From Myxococcales bacterium (GTDB lineage: Bacteria > Myxococcota_A > Polyangia > Palsa-1104 > JAEUJZ01), in NCBI GenBank assembly GCA_016794465.1, contig JAEUKA010000005.1, forward strand, positions 1-64,000: a DNA stretch of 64,000 nucleotides, in the 5' to 3' direction. The first letter of the stretch is position 1. Every line of letters begins with the position of its first letter. The notes beneath the pieces were generated by a model. That model ran no database searches. It was not told the origin of the DNA and worked only from the letters and a program-made list of their open reading frames with translations. The translations under genes were made by a program, and so were the position numbers. Shown in pieces: positions 34,605 through 43,485 of the stretch.

Positions 34605-36095
34605 ATGCACCGTCGGTCACTCCACTCATCGCTTCCGGGTACTCTGGCCGTCCGTCTGGTGGCTCGTGTCCTGTCCACCTTGGTGGTCTTGTGCACGCTC
34701 CTCGCGCCTTCCGTCGGTGAAGCTCAAAATGCCAAGCTTCGCCTCGAGCGCTTTGGCTTCGACAAGCTGCCCGACCTCAAGGTCTACATCACGTACGTCG
34801 AGGAAGACGGCACGGTCATCGCCGGTCGACAGGCGAGCGACTTCAAGCTGCAAGTGGACTCGATCGACCAAGGTGCTGGCCGCGTCATCACCAGCTTTGA
34901 TCAAGCCAAAGAGCCGATCTTCGTCGTCGGTGTCGTGCAAGTCGGCGGTGCCGTCGACGAGCGTGTGATGTCGGAAGTGAAGGGCGGACTCCGTCGCGTC
35001 AATGACGCCGTCGGCAACACTCCCGGCGGGCGCATGGGCATCCTGTCGTACGCCGACAAGACCAACCGCATCATCGAGTTTGGTACCAGCACCGAGGTCG
35101 ACGCCGGCATCGGCAAGATTGCGCTCGAAACCGAGGCCAGCGAGTCGCACATGCTCGACGCGCTGCGCACCGCCATCGACCTGCTCAAGCAGCAGGAAAA
35201 GGGTCGGCGCAAGCTCATCATCCTTGTCTCCGACGGCATTGATGTGAACAACGAAAAGAAGAACTTCACCGAGATTGGCAACCGCGCCCAGCTCGGCGGC
35301 ATCGTCATCGACACCGTCGGTTACAACGCGTTTGACGCCTCGAAGCTGCGCAACTTGCAGGAAATGACCAAGCGCTGCTACGGCACCGACCGAGTGGCCA
35401 AGGCTCCGACGGAAATCGGCCCCAAGATCGATGGCATCGTCGACGAGATTCAGAAGCAGTACATCGTCCAGTTCCCGCTCACCATCGTCGGTGACGACCA
35501 AGATCACCTGTTCCAAGTCACCCACGAGGCCGGTGGCAAGCCGGTCTACAGCAACACCATCCAAGAGAAGCTGCTCTCGAAAGCGCCAGCCGGTCCCGCG
35601 CCGCCCGTCAAGGAAAAGAGCAAGTGGTGGCTGTATGCGCTGATCGCCGCTGGCGTGATCGGCGCGATCGTCATTGCGATGATGCTGCGCAAAAAGCCTG
35701 TCGAGGCGGCCCCGACGCCGGCTCCGCAGCCCGGCAAGCCCGATGCTCCGGCGCCTCGGATGAGCAACAAGACCGTCGCGCTCGAAGCGGCAGGCGACAT
35801 CACGATGGGCTGGGTGATGGGTCTGACCGGTAAGTACAAAGATGTCACGTTCAAGCTCAAGGACCGCGTCGTCATTGGGACGGCGGCGGACTGCGACATC
35901 GTGATCGAGGACGGCTTTATGTCGCACCGGCACTGCGAGATTCGCAAGGTCGAGGGTGGCTTCAAGCTCGTCGATTTGGGCGCCACCAACGGCGTGATCG
36001 TCAACGACAAGCGCATAAAGGAACACTTCCTCGTCGATAACGACAACTTCCGACTTGGCCGCAGCGAGTTCAAGTTCAAGTCGATTTTCGGATAG
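34605..36095 (+). CDS. Membrane protein with vWA domain and cytoplasmic FHA domain
   Basis: The product is 496 residues. A signal peptide (to about 41, LLAPSVGEAQ) leads to a periplasmic vWA-like domain at about 75-270 (IFVVGVVQVGGAVDERVM, RMGILSYADK, KLIILVSDGIDVNN). A transmembrane helix at about 343-364 and a Pro-rich linker are followed by a cytoplasmic FHA domain at about 405-496 (VVIGTAADCDIVIEDGFMSHRHCEI, VDLGATNGVIVN). The metal-site DxSxS of vWA reads QVGGA, so metal-dependent adhesion is doubtful, and the FHA Gly-Arg is Gly-Thr. The layout suggests transmembrane signalling from an envelope interaction to phospho-protein partners. Confidence 0.88.
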   Translation: MHRRSLHSSLPGTLAVRLVARVLSTLVVLCTLLAPSVGEAQNAKLRLERFGFDKLPDLKVYITYVEEDGTVIAGRQASDFKLQVDSIDQGAGRVITSFDQAKEPIFVVGVVQVGGAVDERVMSEVKGGLRRVNDAVGNTPGGRMGILSYADKTNRIIEFGTSTEVDAGIGKIALETEASESHMLDALRTAIDLLKQQEKGRRKLIILVSDGIDVNNEKKNFTEIGNRAQLGGIVIDTVGYNAFDASKLRNLQEMTKRCYGTDRVAKAPTEIGPKIDGIVDEIQKQYIVQFPLTIVGDDQDHLFQVTHEAGGKPVYSNTIQEKLLSKAPAGPAPPVKEKSKWWLYALIAAGVIGAIVIAMMLRKKPVEAAPTPAPQPGKPDAPAPRMSNKTVALEAAGDITMGWVMGLTGKYKDVTFKLKDRVVIGTAADCDIVIEDGFMSHRHCEIRKVEGGFKLVDLGATNGVIVNDKRIKEHFLVDNDNFRLGRSEFKFKSIFG

Positions 36096-36113
36096 TGACG
36101 GGGGAACTGTGCC

Positions 36114-36578
36114 ATGGCATCGATAGCTGCATATCTCTTGATGGCGATTTCGGGGCTGGCCGGCGGTGCGACGATGTTTATGTCGCTGCAAGGTGCCGGG
36201 GTAAAGCCGTGTCCGAAGTGCAAAAAAGAGATGATGCCGGACTGGACCCAGTGTCTGTTTTGTAAGGCCGTGCCCGAGTTTGAAGAGGGCATTCCGGCGC
36301 AGCTGCATTTTATCAACGGTCCGCTTGCTGATCAGGTCGCCCGCCTCGACAAACAGGTGGTGACGATTGGCAGCGTGCCGGGCAATGACATCGTCATCAG
36401 CGACCCCAGCGTCTCTCGCAAGCACATTGGCATTCGCAAAGTCGAGGGAGGCTATGAGGTCGCAGACTTCGGTTCCACCAACGGGGTGTTCGTCAACGGG
36501 GACCGGGTGCCGAAGAAAAAATTGGCGATTGGTGATGTGGTCCGCGTTGGCAACATCGAGATGATTTTCCGTCTGTAA
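36114..36578 (+). CDS. Small membrane-anchored zinc-ribbon FHA protein
   Basis: The product is 154 residues. A hydrophobic N-terminus (YLLMAISGLAGGATMFMSL) is followed by a zinc ribbon CPKCKKEMMPDWTQCLFC that closely resembles the one in the protein at 33702, and by an FHA domain (VTIGSVPGNDIVISDPSVSRKHIGI, VADFGSTNGVFVN). Gly-Arg of the canonical fold is Gly-Ser. The shared ribbon pattern points to duplication within the cluster. Spacing is 18 nt to the gene before and 30 nt to the one after. Confidence 0.87.
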   Translation: MASIAAYLLMAISGLAGGATMFMSLQGAGVKPCPKCKKEMMPDWTQCLFCKAVPEFEEGIPAQLHFINGPLADQVARLDKQVVTIGSVPGNDIVISDPSVSRKHIGIRKVEGGYEVADFGSTNGVFVNGDRVPKKKLAIGDVVRVGNIEMIFRL

Positions 36579-36608
36579 ACCGACTTTGGCTTTAGAGAAG
36601 AAGCGAAG

Positions 36609-38576
36609 ATGGCAGCCAAGCTCCTATATCGAGATGCCCAAGGCCGTGATGCCGCAGTGAACCTTCCCGAGACGGGCTCCTTTTTGGGTCGAGCCGTCGA
36701 TTGCATCATCCGTACCGACGACGCGATGGTGTCGCGGAAAAACTGCAAGATCAGCTTTGTCAACGCCCGCTGGTACGTCGAAGACCTCGGCTCGGCCAAC
36801 GGCACTTTCATCAACGAGCGGCGAATCAGTCGCGACGAGCTGAATCACGGCGATGTGATTCGCTGTGGATCGCTGCAGGTTCGCTTTGTCGATGCTCCAG
36901 AGCAGCAGATTCGGCAGACGATTCCGCAGCCGGGTGCTCCGACGCCGCCACCGCCGCCGCAACAAGCGGTGGGTGGACAGAATCCGGGGGCGCCGTCGGC
37001 GACTCCAGTGGTTCCACCACCGACGCCAGCCACTGGAAGTCCGGCTGCGCAGAGCAACAAGCCCGAGCCGGTCGCGGTCGAGCCCGAGAAGCCAGCAGAG
37101 GCCACGTCCACCGACGCGGCGCCGAAGCTCAATGTCTCGGAAGAGGCGCTGAAGAAAGTCCAGGCAGAGGTCAATAAGCTGACCTCGGACTTCAACGCGG
37201 CGCAGAAGTCTCTCGAGGAGCTGAAGACCGAGCGCGATCAGGCGGTCACCAAGATCGAGACGATGGAAGGCGAGGTCAAGAAGCTGCGCCAAGAGGCGGG
37301 TGCGGCCAAGTCGACCGCCGAGAAGCTGTCGCGGCAGATGCAGCAGACCGAAAAAGAGCTGCGTGAAGAGAGCCGCAACAACGAAGAGCTTCGCCAGGAC
37401 CTCAAGCAGCTCAAAGAGCAGTTTGACAAGACCAAGACGCAGGCCGACGAGCTGAAAGTTCAGGTCGAGGCCAAAGAGCGTGAGCTGTCGGCTGCGAAGG
37501 AAGATGTTCGGCGCAGCAAGCAGTCGGCGGACAACCTGACGCAGAAGCTGCAAGAGATGGTGCGCTCTCGCGACGAGCAGATGCGGGCCATCAACTCGCA
37601 GATCGGTGACGTCGACAAGCTGCGCGACATCCTGAAGGAGCGCGAGCGGCTTATCGAGGAGCAGCGCGTCGGTCTGGTCAATCAAGAGTCGCAGCTGAAG
37701 GATCTTCGCAAGCGCAGCGACGAGCAAGAGCGTGAGCTGTCGACGATTCGTGGCGAGCGCGACAACCTCCGTGAGCGTCAGCATCGGGCGCAGGTTCAGG
37801 TCGAAGAGCTGCGCTCGGAGCTGGATCGCCTGCACAACATGCTGTCGAACCAAGTCGAGGGCGGCGAGCAGATTGCCGCACTGACCCGGGACATGTCGGC
37901 GCTGCGCGAGAACCTTACCGACGCCAACAACGAAGTTGGGCGGCTCAGCGACGAGCTGGCCAAGGTGGCGACGGATCTGGCAGCAGTGGTCAAGCAGCGG
38001 GACCAGCTGGCCGAGGAACGCAGAGGTGGCCAGGCCAAGCTTCAGTCGGCCATCGAGCAGGCGGTTTCGCAGGCGGTGACGGAGCTGCGCGCCAAGGCCG
38101 ACAAAGAAAAGCAAGAGCTGGTCGCACTGCACAATGCCAAGGCGCAGGAAGTCGCGGATCTGAAGAATCAGCTGGCAGCGGCGACACCGTCGGAAGAAGC
38201 GCAGCAAGAGCTGTCCTCGACGCGCGGTGAGCGGGATCAATATCGCTCGCGGGTCGCCGAGCTTGACGCCATGGTCAAAGAGCTGCAAAAGGCTGCCGCT
38301 GCGACGCCACCACCACCTCCGGCTGGCAATCCCGAGTCGGATCGCATCCTCGCCGAGATGAAGGGCGTGGCGACCACTGCCTACGACGGTATCAACGATG
38401 CGCTGTCCGAGCTGCGACTCGCCATCGTGATGGCCCAGGAGATGTGGAACAAGATGGAGCGCACCTATTCCGACCGCGACTCCGCACGGAAGCTGCGCGA
38501 TGCCATCGACGAAACCATGACCCGTGCCGATGAGGCCAAAGGTCACGTTCGCAGCCTCCGCAGCCTCATCGAATAG
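36609..38576 (+). CDS. FHA domain protein with long coiled coil
   Basis: The product is 655 residues. The N-terminal FHA domain (about 18-95) has GSFLGRAVDCIIRTDDAMVSRKNCKISF and VEDLGSANGTFINERRI. It keeps Gly-Arg but carries Asn where His is usual after SRK. A Pro/Ala-rich linker (about 98-165) is followed by nearly 400 residues of heptad-rich coiled coil (KKVQAEVNKLTSDFNAAQ onwards) and a helical C-terminal module (YDGINDALSELRLAIVMAQEMW). It looks like a structural or scaffold protein that could bridge FHA partners and the tail-like complex. The function is inferred only. Confidence 0.85.
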   Translation: MAAKLLYRDAQGRDAAVNLPETGSFLGRAVDCIIRTDDAMVSRKNCKISFVNARWYVEDLGSANGTFINERRISRDELNHGDVIRCGSLQVRFVDAPEQQIRQTIPQPGAPTPPPPPQQAVGGQNPGAPSATPVVPPPTPATGSPAAQSNKPEPVAVEPEKPAEATSTDAAPKLNVSEEALKKVQAEVNKLTSDFNAAQKSLEELKTERDQAVTKIETMEGEVKKLRQEAGAAKSTAEKLSRQMQQTEKELREESRNNEELRQDLKQLKEQFDKTKTQADELKVQVEAKERELSAAKEDVRRSKQSADNLTQKLQEMVRSRDEQMRAINSQIGDVDKLRDILKERERLIEEQRVGLVNQESQLKDLRKRSDEQERELSTIRGERDNLRERQHRAQVQVEELRSELDRLHNMLSNQVEGGEQIAALTRDMSALRENLTDANNEVGRLSDELAKVATDLAAVVKQRDQLAEERRGGQAKLQSAIEQAVSQAVTELRAKADKEKQELVALHNAKAQEVADLKNQLAAATPSEEAQQELSSTRGERDQYRSRVAELDAMVKELQKAAAATPPPPPAGNPESDRILAEMKGVATTAYDGINDALSELRLAIVMAQEMWNKMERTYSDRDSARKLRDAIDETMTRADEAKGHVRSLRSLIE

Positions 38577-38606
38577 TCCACACCGCAACCCCGCACAGGT
38601 GACTTT

Positions 38607-40223
38607 ATGACCCAAGAGCAAGCGGCAGCACCGACTGACAGCGAGGAGCTCAACCGCAGCGAGCGAGAGATCCTCGACCTCATTCGGGCGCGTTATTCGC
38701 TGATGTACATCATCTCGTCCGAGGAGCAGCGCGTCGAAGACTCGCTCCTGAAGCTGGCTCGTCGTCGTGACATGAAGCTCGGCTCGTGGTCGATCACGCG
38801 CGGCTTTGTGCAAAAGTTCGGCACCCTCAAGGGCGGCGACGCCAAAGACCCGATCAAAGCGCTTGACTACATCGCAGCGGCGGAAGGCCGGTGTCTGTTT
38901 GTGCTGCGCGACTTCCACGCGTTTGTGAATGACCCGACGGTGGTGCGCAAGCTGCGCGACCTCGCCCACGATCTGCGCAAGACCCAAAAGAACGTCTTCA
39001 TCCTGTCGCCGGTGACCAAGATTCCGCCGGAGCTGGAAAAAGATCTCTGCATCTTCGACTGGGATCTCCCCAATCGGCCCGAGCTGACCAAGGTGGTCGA
39101 GGGACTTTTGCACCAGCTACCGCAGGGCTGCGAGCCGGGTCTGGCCAAGGAAGCCGAAGGTCGCGAGCAGATCGTCGACGCGGCGCTTGGCCTGACGCTG
39201 ACCGAGGCCGAGAACGTCATCGCCAAGTCGATCGTCCGTCACAAGACCTTCCACTTACCGACGATCTTGGCCGAGAAAAAGCACATCATCCGCAAGAGCG
39301 GCATCCTCGAATACTACGAAGCAGAGGAGAGTCTCGACGGCATCGGTGGCTTGGAGATCCTCAAGCAGTGGCTCATCAAGCGCCGTCACGCCTTCACTTC
39401 CGAGGCCCGCGACTTCGGTCTGCCAATTCCGAAGGGCATCCTGCTCCTCGGTGTGCCGGGCTGTGGTAAGTCGCTGACCGCCAAAGCCGTCGGTGCCGCC
39501 TGGCAGATGCCGCTGCTGCGACTCGATGTCGGCAAGATCTTCGGCGGCCTCGTCGGTGCATCCGAAGAAAACATGCGCAAAGCGCTCAAGACCGCTGAAG
39601 CCGTCGCGCCGTCGATTCTGTGGCTCGACGAGATCGAGAAGGGTCTTTCCGGCACGGGCTCATCAAATATGTCCGACGGTGGCACCACGTCTCGTGTGTT
39701 CGGCACATTTGTGACCTGGATGCAAGAAAAAACGGCGCCGGTGTTCGTTATCGCGACTGCCAACGACGTGCGCAGCTTGCCGCCAGAGCTCCTGCGCAAA
39801 GGTCGCTTCGACGAGATCTTCTTTGTCGATCTACCGACGCAGGAAGAGCGCGGCGAGATCATCAAGATTCACCTGAAGAAAAAGGGCCGCAACATCAGCC
39901 ACCTCGACATCGGCAAGCTTGTCGACGCGATGGCCGAGTTTTCGGGCTCGGAAGTCGAGCAAGTGGTTGTCTCGGCGCTGTACGAGGCCTTCGACGCTGA
40001 TCCGCACAACCGCGACCTGTCCAATGATCAGCTCTTGCACTCGGCGCGCGAGATTGTGCCGCTCGCGGTCACGATGGCCGAAAAGATTGCCGACATGCGC
40101 GAGTGGGCGAGGACCAGGGCGCGAACCGCGTCGCTGCCACAGTCCGCACAGCCGCAGGTGCAGCGACGAACCAAAGACCGCTTTGCAGTGCCGACGGAGC
40201 CGGGCGGGCGGATAGAGCTGTAG
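38607..40223 (+). CDS. Ycf46-like AAA+ ATPase
   Basis: The product is 538 residues. The N-terminal 235 residues match the Ycf46-type extension ([31 protein letters not shown]). The AAA+ core has Walker A GVPGCGKS near 282, Walker [11 protein letters not shown] near 338, and the second region [21 protein letters not shown] with its Arg finger. The last 50 residues are basic and Pro/Gln-rich. Ycf46 is known from cyanobacteria and plastids, and this protein sits next to a Ycf35-like gene, as in those organisms. Contractile injection clusters often include an AAA+ ATPase, so it may remodel the baseplate-like complex, but this is inference. Confidence 0.9.
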   Translation: MTQEQAAAPTDSEELNRSEREILDLIRARYSLMYIISSEEQRVEDSLLKLARRRDMKLGSWSITRGFVQKFGTLKGGDAKDPIKALDYIAAAEGRCLFVLRDFHAFVNDPTVVRKLRDLAHDLRKTQKNVFILSPVTKIPPELEKDLCIFDWDLPNRPELTKVVEGLLHQLPQGCEPGLAKEAEGREQIVDAALGLTLTEAENVIAKSIVRHKTFHLPTILAEKKHIIRKSGILEYYEAEESLDGIGGLEILKQWLIKRRHAFTSEARDFGLPIPKGILLLGVPGCGKSLTAKAVGAAWQMPLLRLDVGKIFGGLVGASEENMRKALKTAEAVAPSILWLDEIEKGLSGTGSSNMSDGGTTSRVFGTFVTWMQEKTAPVFVIATANDVRSLPPELLRKGRFDEIFFVDLPTQEERGEIIKIHLKKKGRNISHLDIGKLVDAMAEFSGSEVEQVVVSALYEAFDADPHNRDLSNDQLLHSAREIVPLAVTMAEKIADMREWARTRARTASLPQSAQPQVQRRTKDRFAVPTEPGGRIEL

Positions 40224-40237
40224 AGCGAGGAGTGCCG

Positions 40238-40633
40238 ATGAGTCACTTTACGACGGTAGCGACGAAGATTAACAACATCCAGTGCCTGCTCAAGGCGCTC
40301 GAAAAGCTCAAGCTCAAGTACACCCACTCAGAGCAGGGCGTCGAGGTCCGAGGCTGGCGCGGTCAAAAGAGCACTGCCGAAGTCTCCATCAACATGGGCA
40401 AATACGACATCGGCGTCGTCAAGAACGAGGACGGCACCTACGGCCTGCAGGCGGACTGGTGGGGCGTTGAAACCACCGTCGGCAAGACCGAGCAAGAGGT
40501 CGTCGATGAGATCAGCCGCGAGTACGCCTATCAGACCGTGGTCGTCGCGTGCGAAGCGCAAGGGTATCGAATCGAGGAGCAGAACGTCGCCGAGGACGGT
40601 ACGATCAAGCTCAATGTTTCAAAGTGGGGCTAA
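40238..40633 (+). CDS. DUF1257 (Ycf35-like) protein
   Basis: The product is 131 residues from the ATG at 40238, with RBS gcgagga. The family pattern is clear: MSHFTTVATKINNIQCLLKALEKL, a WRGQ segment, then YDIGVVKNEDGTYGLQADWWGV and the C-terminal CEAQGYRIEEQNVAEDG. The biochemical role of Ycf35/DUF1257 is not established. It is co-directional with the Ycf46-like ATPase (14 nt upstream) and the DUF2997 gene downstream, a trio also found in cyanobacteria. Confidence 0.9.
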   Translation: MSHFTTVATKINNIQCLLKALEKLKLKYTHSEQGVEVRGWRGQKSTAEVSINMGKYDIGVVKNEDGTYGLQADWWGVETTVGKTEQEVVDEISREYAYQTVVVACEAQGYRIEEQNVAEDGTIKLNVSKWG

Positions 40634-40669
40634 CCCCTCGGGCTGTGGGCTTGCCACAAGGAGTCGAAC

Positions 40670-40876
40670 ATGGCGCAGCGAAAAGAGCTTGAAATCACCA
40701 TTTCTCCGTCGGGAGAAGTGTCCGTCCAGGTCAAGTGCATTCCCGGTCAGTCGTGCGTCGAGGAAACCAAGTTCCTCGAAGATGCACTCGGCAGCGAGGT
40801 CAAGGACCGTCAGCTAACCGCCGAGTACTACCAGCAGGGCAACACCACCGGCGCCGGCGTCTACAATCGCAGCTAG
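40670..40876 (+). CDS. DUF2997 family small protein
   Basis: The product is 68 residues: ELEITISPSGEVSVQVKCIPGQSCVEETKFLEDALGSEV is the DUF2997 pattern, a short protein with two conserved Cys residues, usually encoded beside DUF1257. It closes the tail/FHA/AAA cluster, and the next gene is convergent. The RBS is acaagga about 10 nt before the ATG. The function is unknown. Confidence 0.85.
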   Translation: MAQRKELEITISPSGEVSVQVKCIPGQSCVEETKFLEDALGSEVKDRQLTAEYYQQGNTTGAGVYNRS

Positions 40877-40886
40877 CGACGGCCCG

Positions 40887-41930
40887 CTAGCGCTTCTTCC
40901 ACTCGGTCTGCCACTTTCGCTCGAAGAAGCGCCGATTTTTCCAAAACAGCCGCAGGTATTGCCGAGGCGGAAGCTTGCCAAACGCCGCGCCGCCGTAGTG
41001 ATGCACAAACGCGTCTTCACACAGCACGACCTTGTGCCGGCACCGTCGCACCGCCATCGTCAGATCGTCGTCCTCGAACATCCCCAGTCCATAGCCTTCG
41101 TCGAGCCCGCCGACCTCATTCCACACCTTGGCTCGGATCGCAGCACAAAACAGTGTCAGCATGTCCGGTGTCAGACGCTGTCCGCTATGTCGGTGGGTGT
41201 AGTCAGCTGCAAAGCGAAACATTTCGGAGACGGTGGAATAGTGAGTGCCCAGCGCCGCTTCATTGCCGCACGAGTTGGTCCGCGGCCCCACCATTCCCAC
41301 CGCTTCGTCCTCGTCGAGCACCGCCACCAGTCGCTCCAGCCAGCCGGGGGTCACGATGGTGTCGTTGTTGAGCAGCACCAGGACCTCGCCCCGCGCTCGC
41401 TGCGCCGCTTGGTTGTTGGCCGCCGCAAAGCCTCGGTTGTCGCGATTGCACAGCACAGAGATCGGCAACAGTCCGCTCTCTTCGATGGAGCGTAGGTAAC
41501 TCGGCGTCTCATCCGGACTGCGGTTGTCGACGACAATCAGCTCAAACGGCGTCGATCCCGCCGCCCGCTGCACGCTGCCCAGACACAGCCGCGTCAGATC
41601 GAGGTTGCCGTACGTCACCATCAGAATCGACACCCGAGGCGGACCCGAGAAGCGCACTGGCCGGCTCGGATCTAACTCGGCTGGCTGGCCCCACGGTGGA
41701 TGCTCACGCGCACACACCACCGCCAGCGGATCGCTCACCCGCGCCGGATACAGCCCCAGGCGCAGCCGCTCCGTCACCACCTTCGGCAAAAGGTCCCGCA
41801 GCGTCTCCAGCGGCAAGTGACGACCTGCCAGCTGCACCGTCTCTCTCGGGAGCATAAAGCGCAGAAACGCCAGCTCGTCGACGACAGACTGCCACCTCGT
41901 CGGTTGGCCTACGCCGGGCGGGCTAGCCAT
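40887..41930 (-). CDS. Family 2 glycosyltransferase
   Basis: The product is 347 residues from the ATG at 41930; further upstream codons overlap the DUF362 gene in another frame and look unrelated. The GT-A fold is marked by VSILMVTYGNLDLTRLCLGSV, ELIVVDNRSPDETPSYL, RGEVLVLLNNDTIVTPGWLERL and the late GMFEDDDLTMAVRR, the usual acceptor-binding ED motif. An 80-residue N-terminal helical segment precedes it. No membrane segment is seen. The start overlaps the DUF362 stop by 8 nt, so the two are likely co-translated. The sugar and acceptor are unknown. Confidence 0.88.
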   Translation of the reverse strand: MASPPGVGQPTRWQSVVDELAFLRFMLPRETVQLAGRHLPLETLRDLLPKVVTERLRLGLYPARVSDPLAVVCAREHPPWGQPAELDPSRPVRFSGPPRVSILMVTYGNLDLTRLCLGSVQRAAGSTPFELIVVDNRSPDETPSYLRSIEESGLLPISVLCNRDNRGFAAANNQAAQRARGEVLVLLNNDTIVTPGWLERLVAVLDEDEAVGMVGPRTNSCGNEAALGTHYSTVSEMFRFAADYTHRHSGQRLTPDMLTLFCAAIRAKVWNEVGGLDEGYGLGMFEDDDLTMAVRRCRHKVVLCEDAFVHHYGGAAFGKLPPRQYLRLFWKNRRFFERKWQTEWKKR

Positions 41931-43440
41931 GTTTGTCCTCGGCAAAGACCTCGGGCGCCGCGTGACCGCGAGAGCACGTCCCTGGTTTTTGATACGGAAT
42001 ACCGCGCAGTCGCTGCATCGCCTGATTCGCTCGCCAGGCCAGGTAGTTCTTTTGGAACGGCACCGCGTGCTCCATATCGAGGTACGGATTGTTGACATCC
42101 GACAGCGCCACGACGGCAAGCACTTGCTCACAGACGCTGACCGGGCAGCCGCGCAGACGAATGTGCGTCGTGCCTTCGTTCCACAGCACTTTCATCGACA
42201 CCGACGCCATCTTTGCGAAGACATCGTCGTGACTCGCCTTGTACGGATCTTTTTGGCGCCCGTCTCGATAGACGTTGCGAATCTGCACCAGCTCGCCGTT
42301 GATCGGACCTTCCCACTCGGCACAGTCGCCGATGAAGATGACCTTTTCGCCGGGCTGCGCGGGGATCGGACCGCGATAGGCTCCGAACACGATGTGCATG
42401 CGCGGCAGCTTGCTGTCACAGGTCTGGTCGTACAGTCGCAGCACCTCAATGGCTTCTTGAAGCGCGCCGGGACAGCCGCCCCAGCAGTAGTCGCTGTGCT
42501 CGGGCTCGGGGGGAGGACCAGCGTAGGCGGTGATGCGGCTGCCCTCGAAGTACTTCTCGATGCGAATCAGGCCGACTTGGAAGCCACTGGCGCGGCGCTT
42601 GGCCTCGTCGAGAGAGACATCGCCGATGATGCGGATGTTCGCAAGGTCGGTGGTGCCAAAGCCTCGGTCTTCGGCCAGTCGCAAGTGGTCGACGGAACGC
42701 GCACTCAGTCCAACAATGCTGCAGCACACCGCATCCAGCGCGAGCTGACTGTCGGACATGATGATCATCCCGAGTGGAAACGGCTTCGGCGTCAGCATCC
42801 GACCCTCGCCACCGATGATCGCGTCGATGGCACAGAACGACGGCTGCACGATGTACTGCAAGTCCGCGATCTTGTCGTTCAGACGGTGATCGTGATCAAT
42901 CAGTCGGTGCCGGTCGTCTTGGATGCCAATGTAGTTTTTCAGACAGAACGTCACCGTCGTCCACGGGTGAGCCTTGAACTTCGGCAGGTTGATGAAGAAG
43001 TCGGCCTTGGCGACTGGCTCGGGAGTAAACACGTAGTCGCGCAGGCGGCCTTCGTGGGTGTAGCGGATCTCGACCTGAGGCACCTCGTCGAAGAGGTAGC
43101 GCTTCACGCCGGTACGCTCGATCATGGCGTCGAAGCCGGACTCTGCGAACGCTGCCCGCGATGGAACGGTGATCCCGCAGCGCTCACCGACACCGATCTC
43201 GGTAAGCGTGTCATCGGCCAGCTCTTGCAGCGCGCGAATCAGGCCCTCGGCCACTTCCGACCGGGTATGCGCATGTGGGAAAAGCGGCCCAGCAGCGACG
43301 AGGTTCGGCTTGATCAGCGTTCGCCCCGTCGGCTTCAGTCCCAGCGTCGCCAGCCCTTCGCGAAACAGGGTCTGGATACGCTCGATGTCATACTCGGGGC
43401 AGTGACGGATGATCACGGTCGGCTGCTTCGGTATTCGCAT
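41923..43440 (-). CDS. DUF362 domain protein
   Basis: The product is 505 residues with the DUF362 pattern: TLIKPNLVAAGPLFPHAHTR near 42, then the central FFINLPKFKAHPWTTVTFCLKNYIG, DDRHRLIDHDHRLNDKIADL and IIGGEGRMLTPKPFPLG. The C-terminal 200 residues are Cys-containing (DYCWGGCPGAL, FIGDCAEWEGP, RLRGCPVSVCE) and may bind a metal or Fe-S cluster, though no CxxCxxC ferredoxin pattern is visible. The function of this family is not known in detail. The following glycosyltransferase overlaps it by 8 nt. Confidence 0.85.
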   Translation of the reverse strand: MRIPKQPTVIIRHCPEYDIERIQTLFREGLATLGLKPTGRTLIKPNLVAAGPLFPHAHTRSEVAEGLIRALQELADDTLTEIGVGERCGITVPSRAAFAESGFDAMIERTGVKRYLFDEVPQVEIRYTHEGRLRDYVFTPEPVAKADFFINLPKFKAHPWTTVTFCLKNYIGIQDDRHRLIDHDHRLNDKIADLQYIVQPSFCAIDAIIGGEGRMLTPKPFPLGMIIMSDSQLALDAVCCSIVGLSARSVDHLRLAEDRGFGTTDLANIRIIGDVSLDEAKRRASGFQVGLIRIEKYFEGSRITAYAGPPPEPEHSDYCWGGCPGALQEAIEVLRLYDQTCDSKLPRMHIVFGAYRGPIPAQPGEKVIFIGDCAEWEGPINGELVQIRNVYRDGRQKDPYKASHDDVFAKMASVSMKVLWNEGTTHIRLRGCPVSVCEQVLAVVALSDVNNPYLDMEHAVPFQKNYLAWRANQAMQRLRGIPYQKPGTCSRGHAAPEVFAEDKHG

Positions 43441-43485
43441 GCGCGGAGCATGGCCAAATTCCCCCGCGCCCGCAAATTCAACGCG

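Noticed and set aside
34626..39113. Long minus-strand frames of 599 and 829 residues under the FHA genes
   Set aside because: The sense strand carries intact FHA, vWA and coiled-coil proteins; the antisense products are Leu/Arg/His-rich mirror images of the sense codons.
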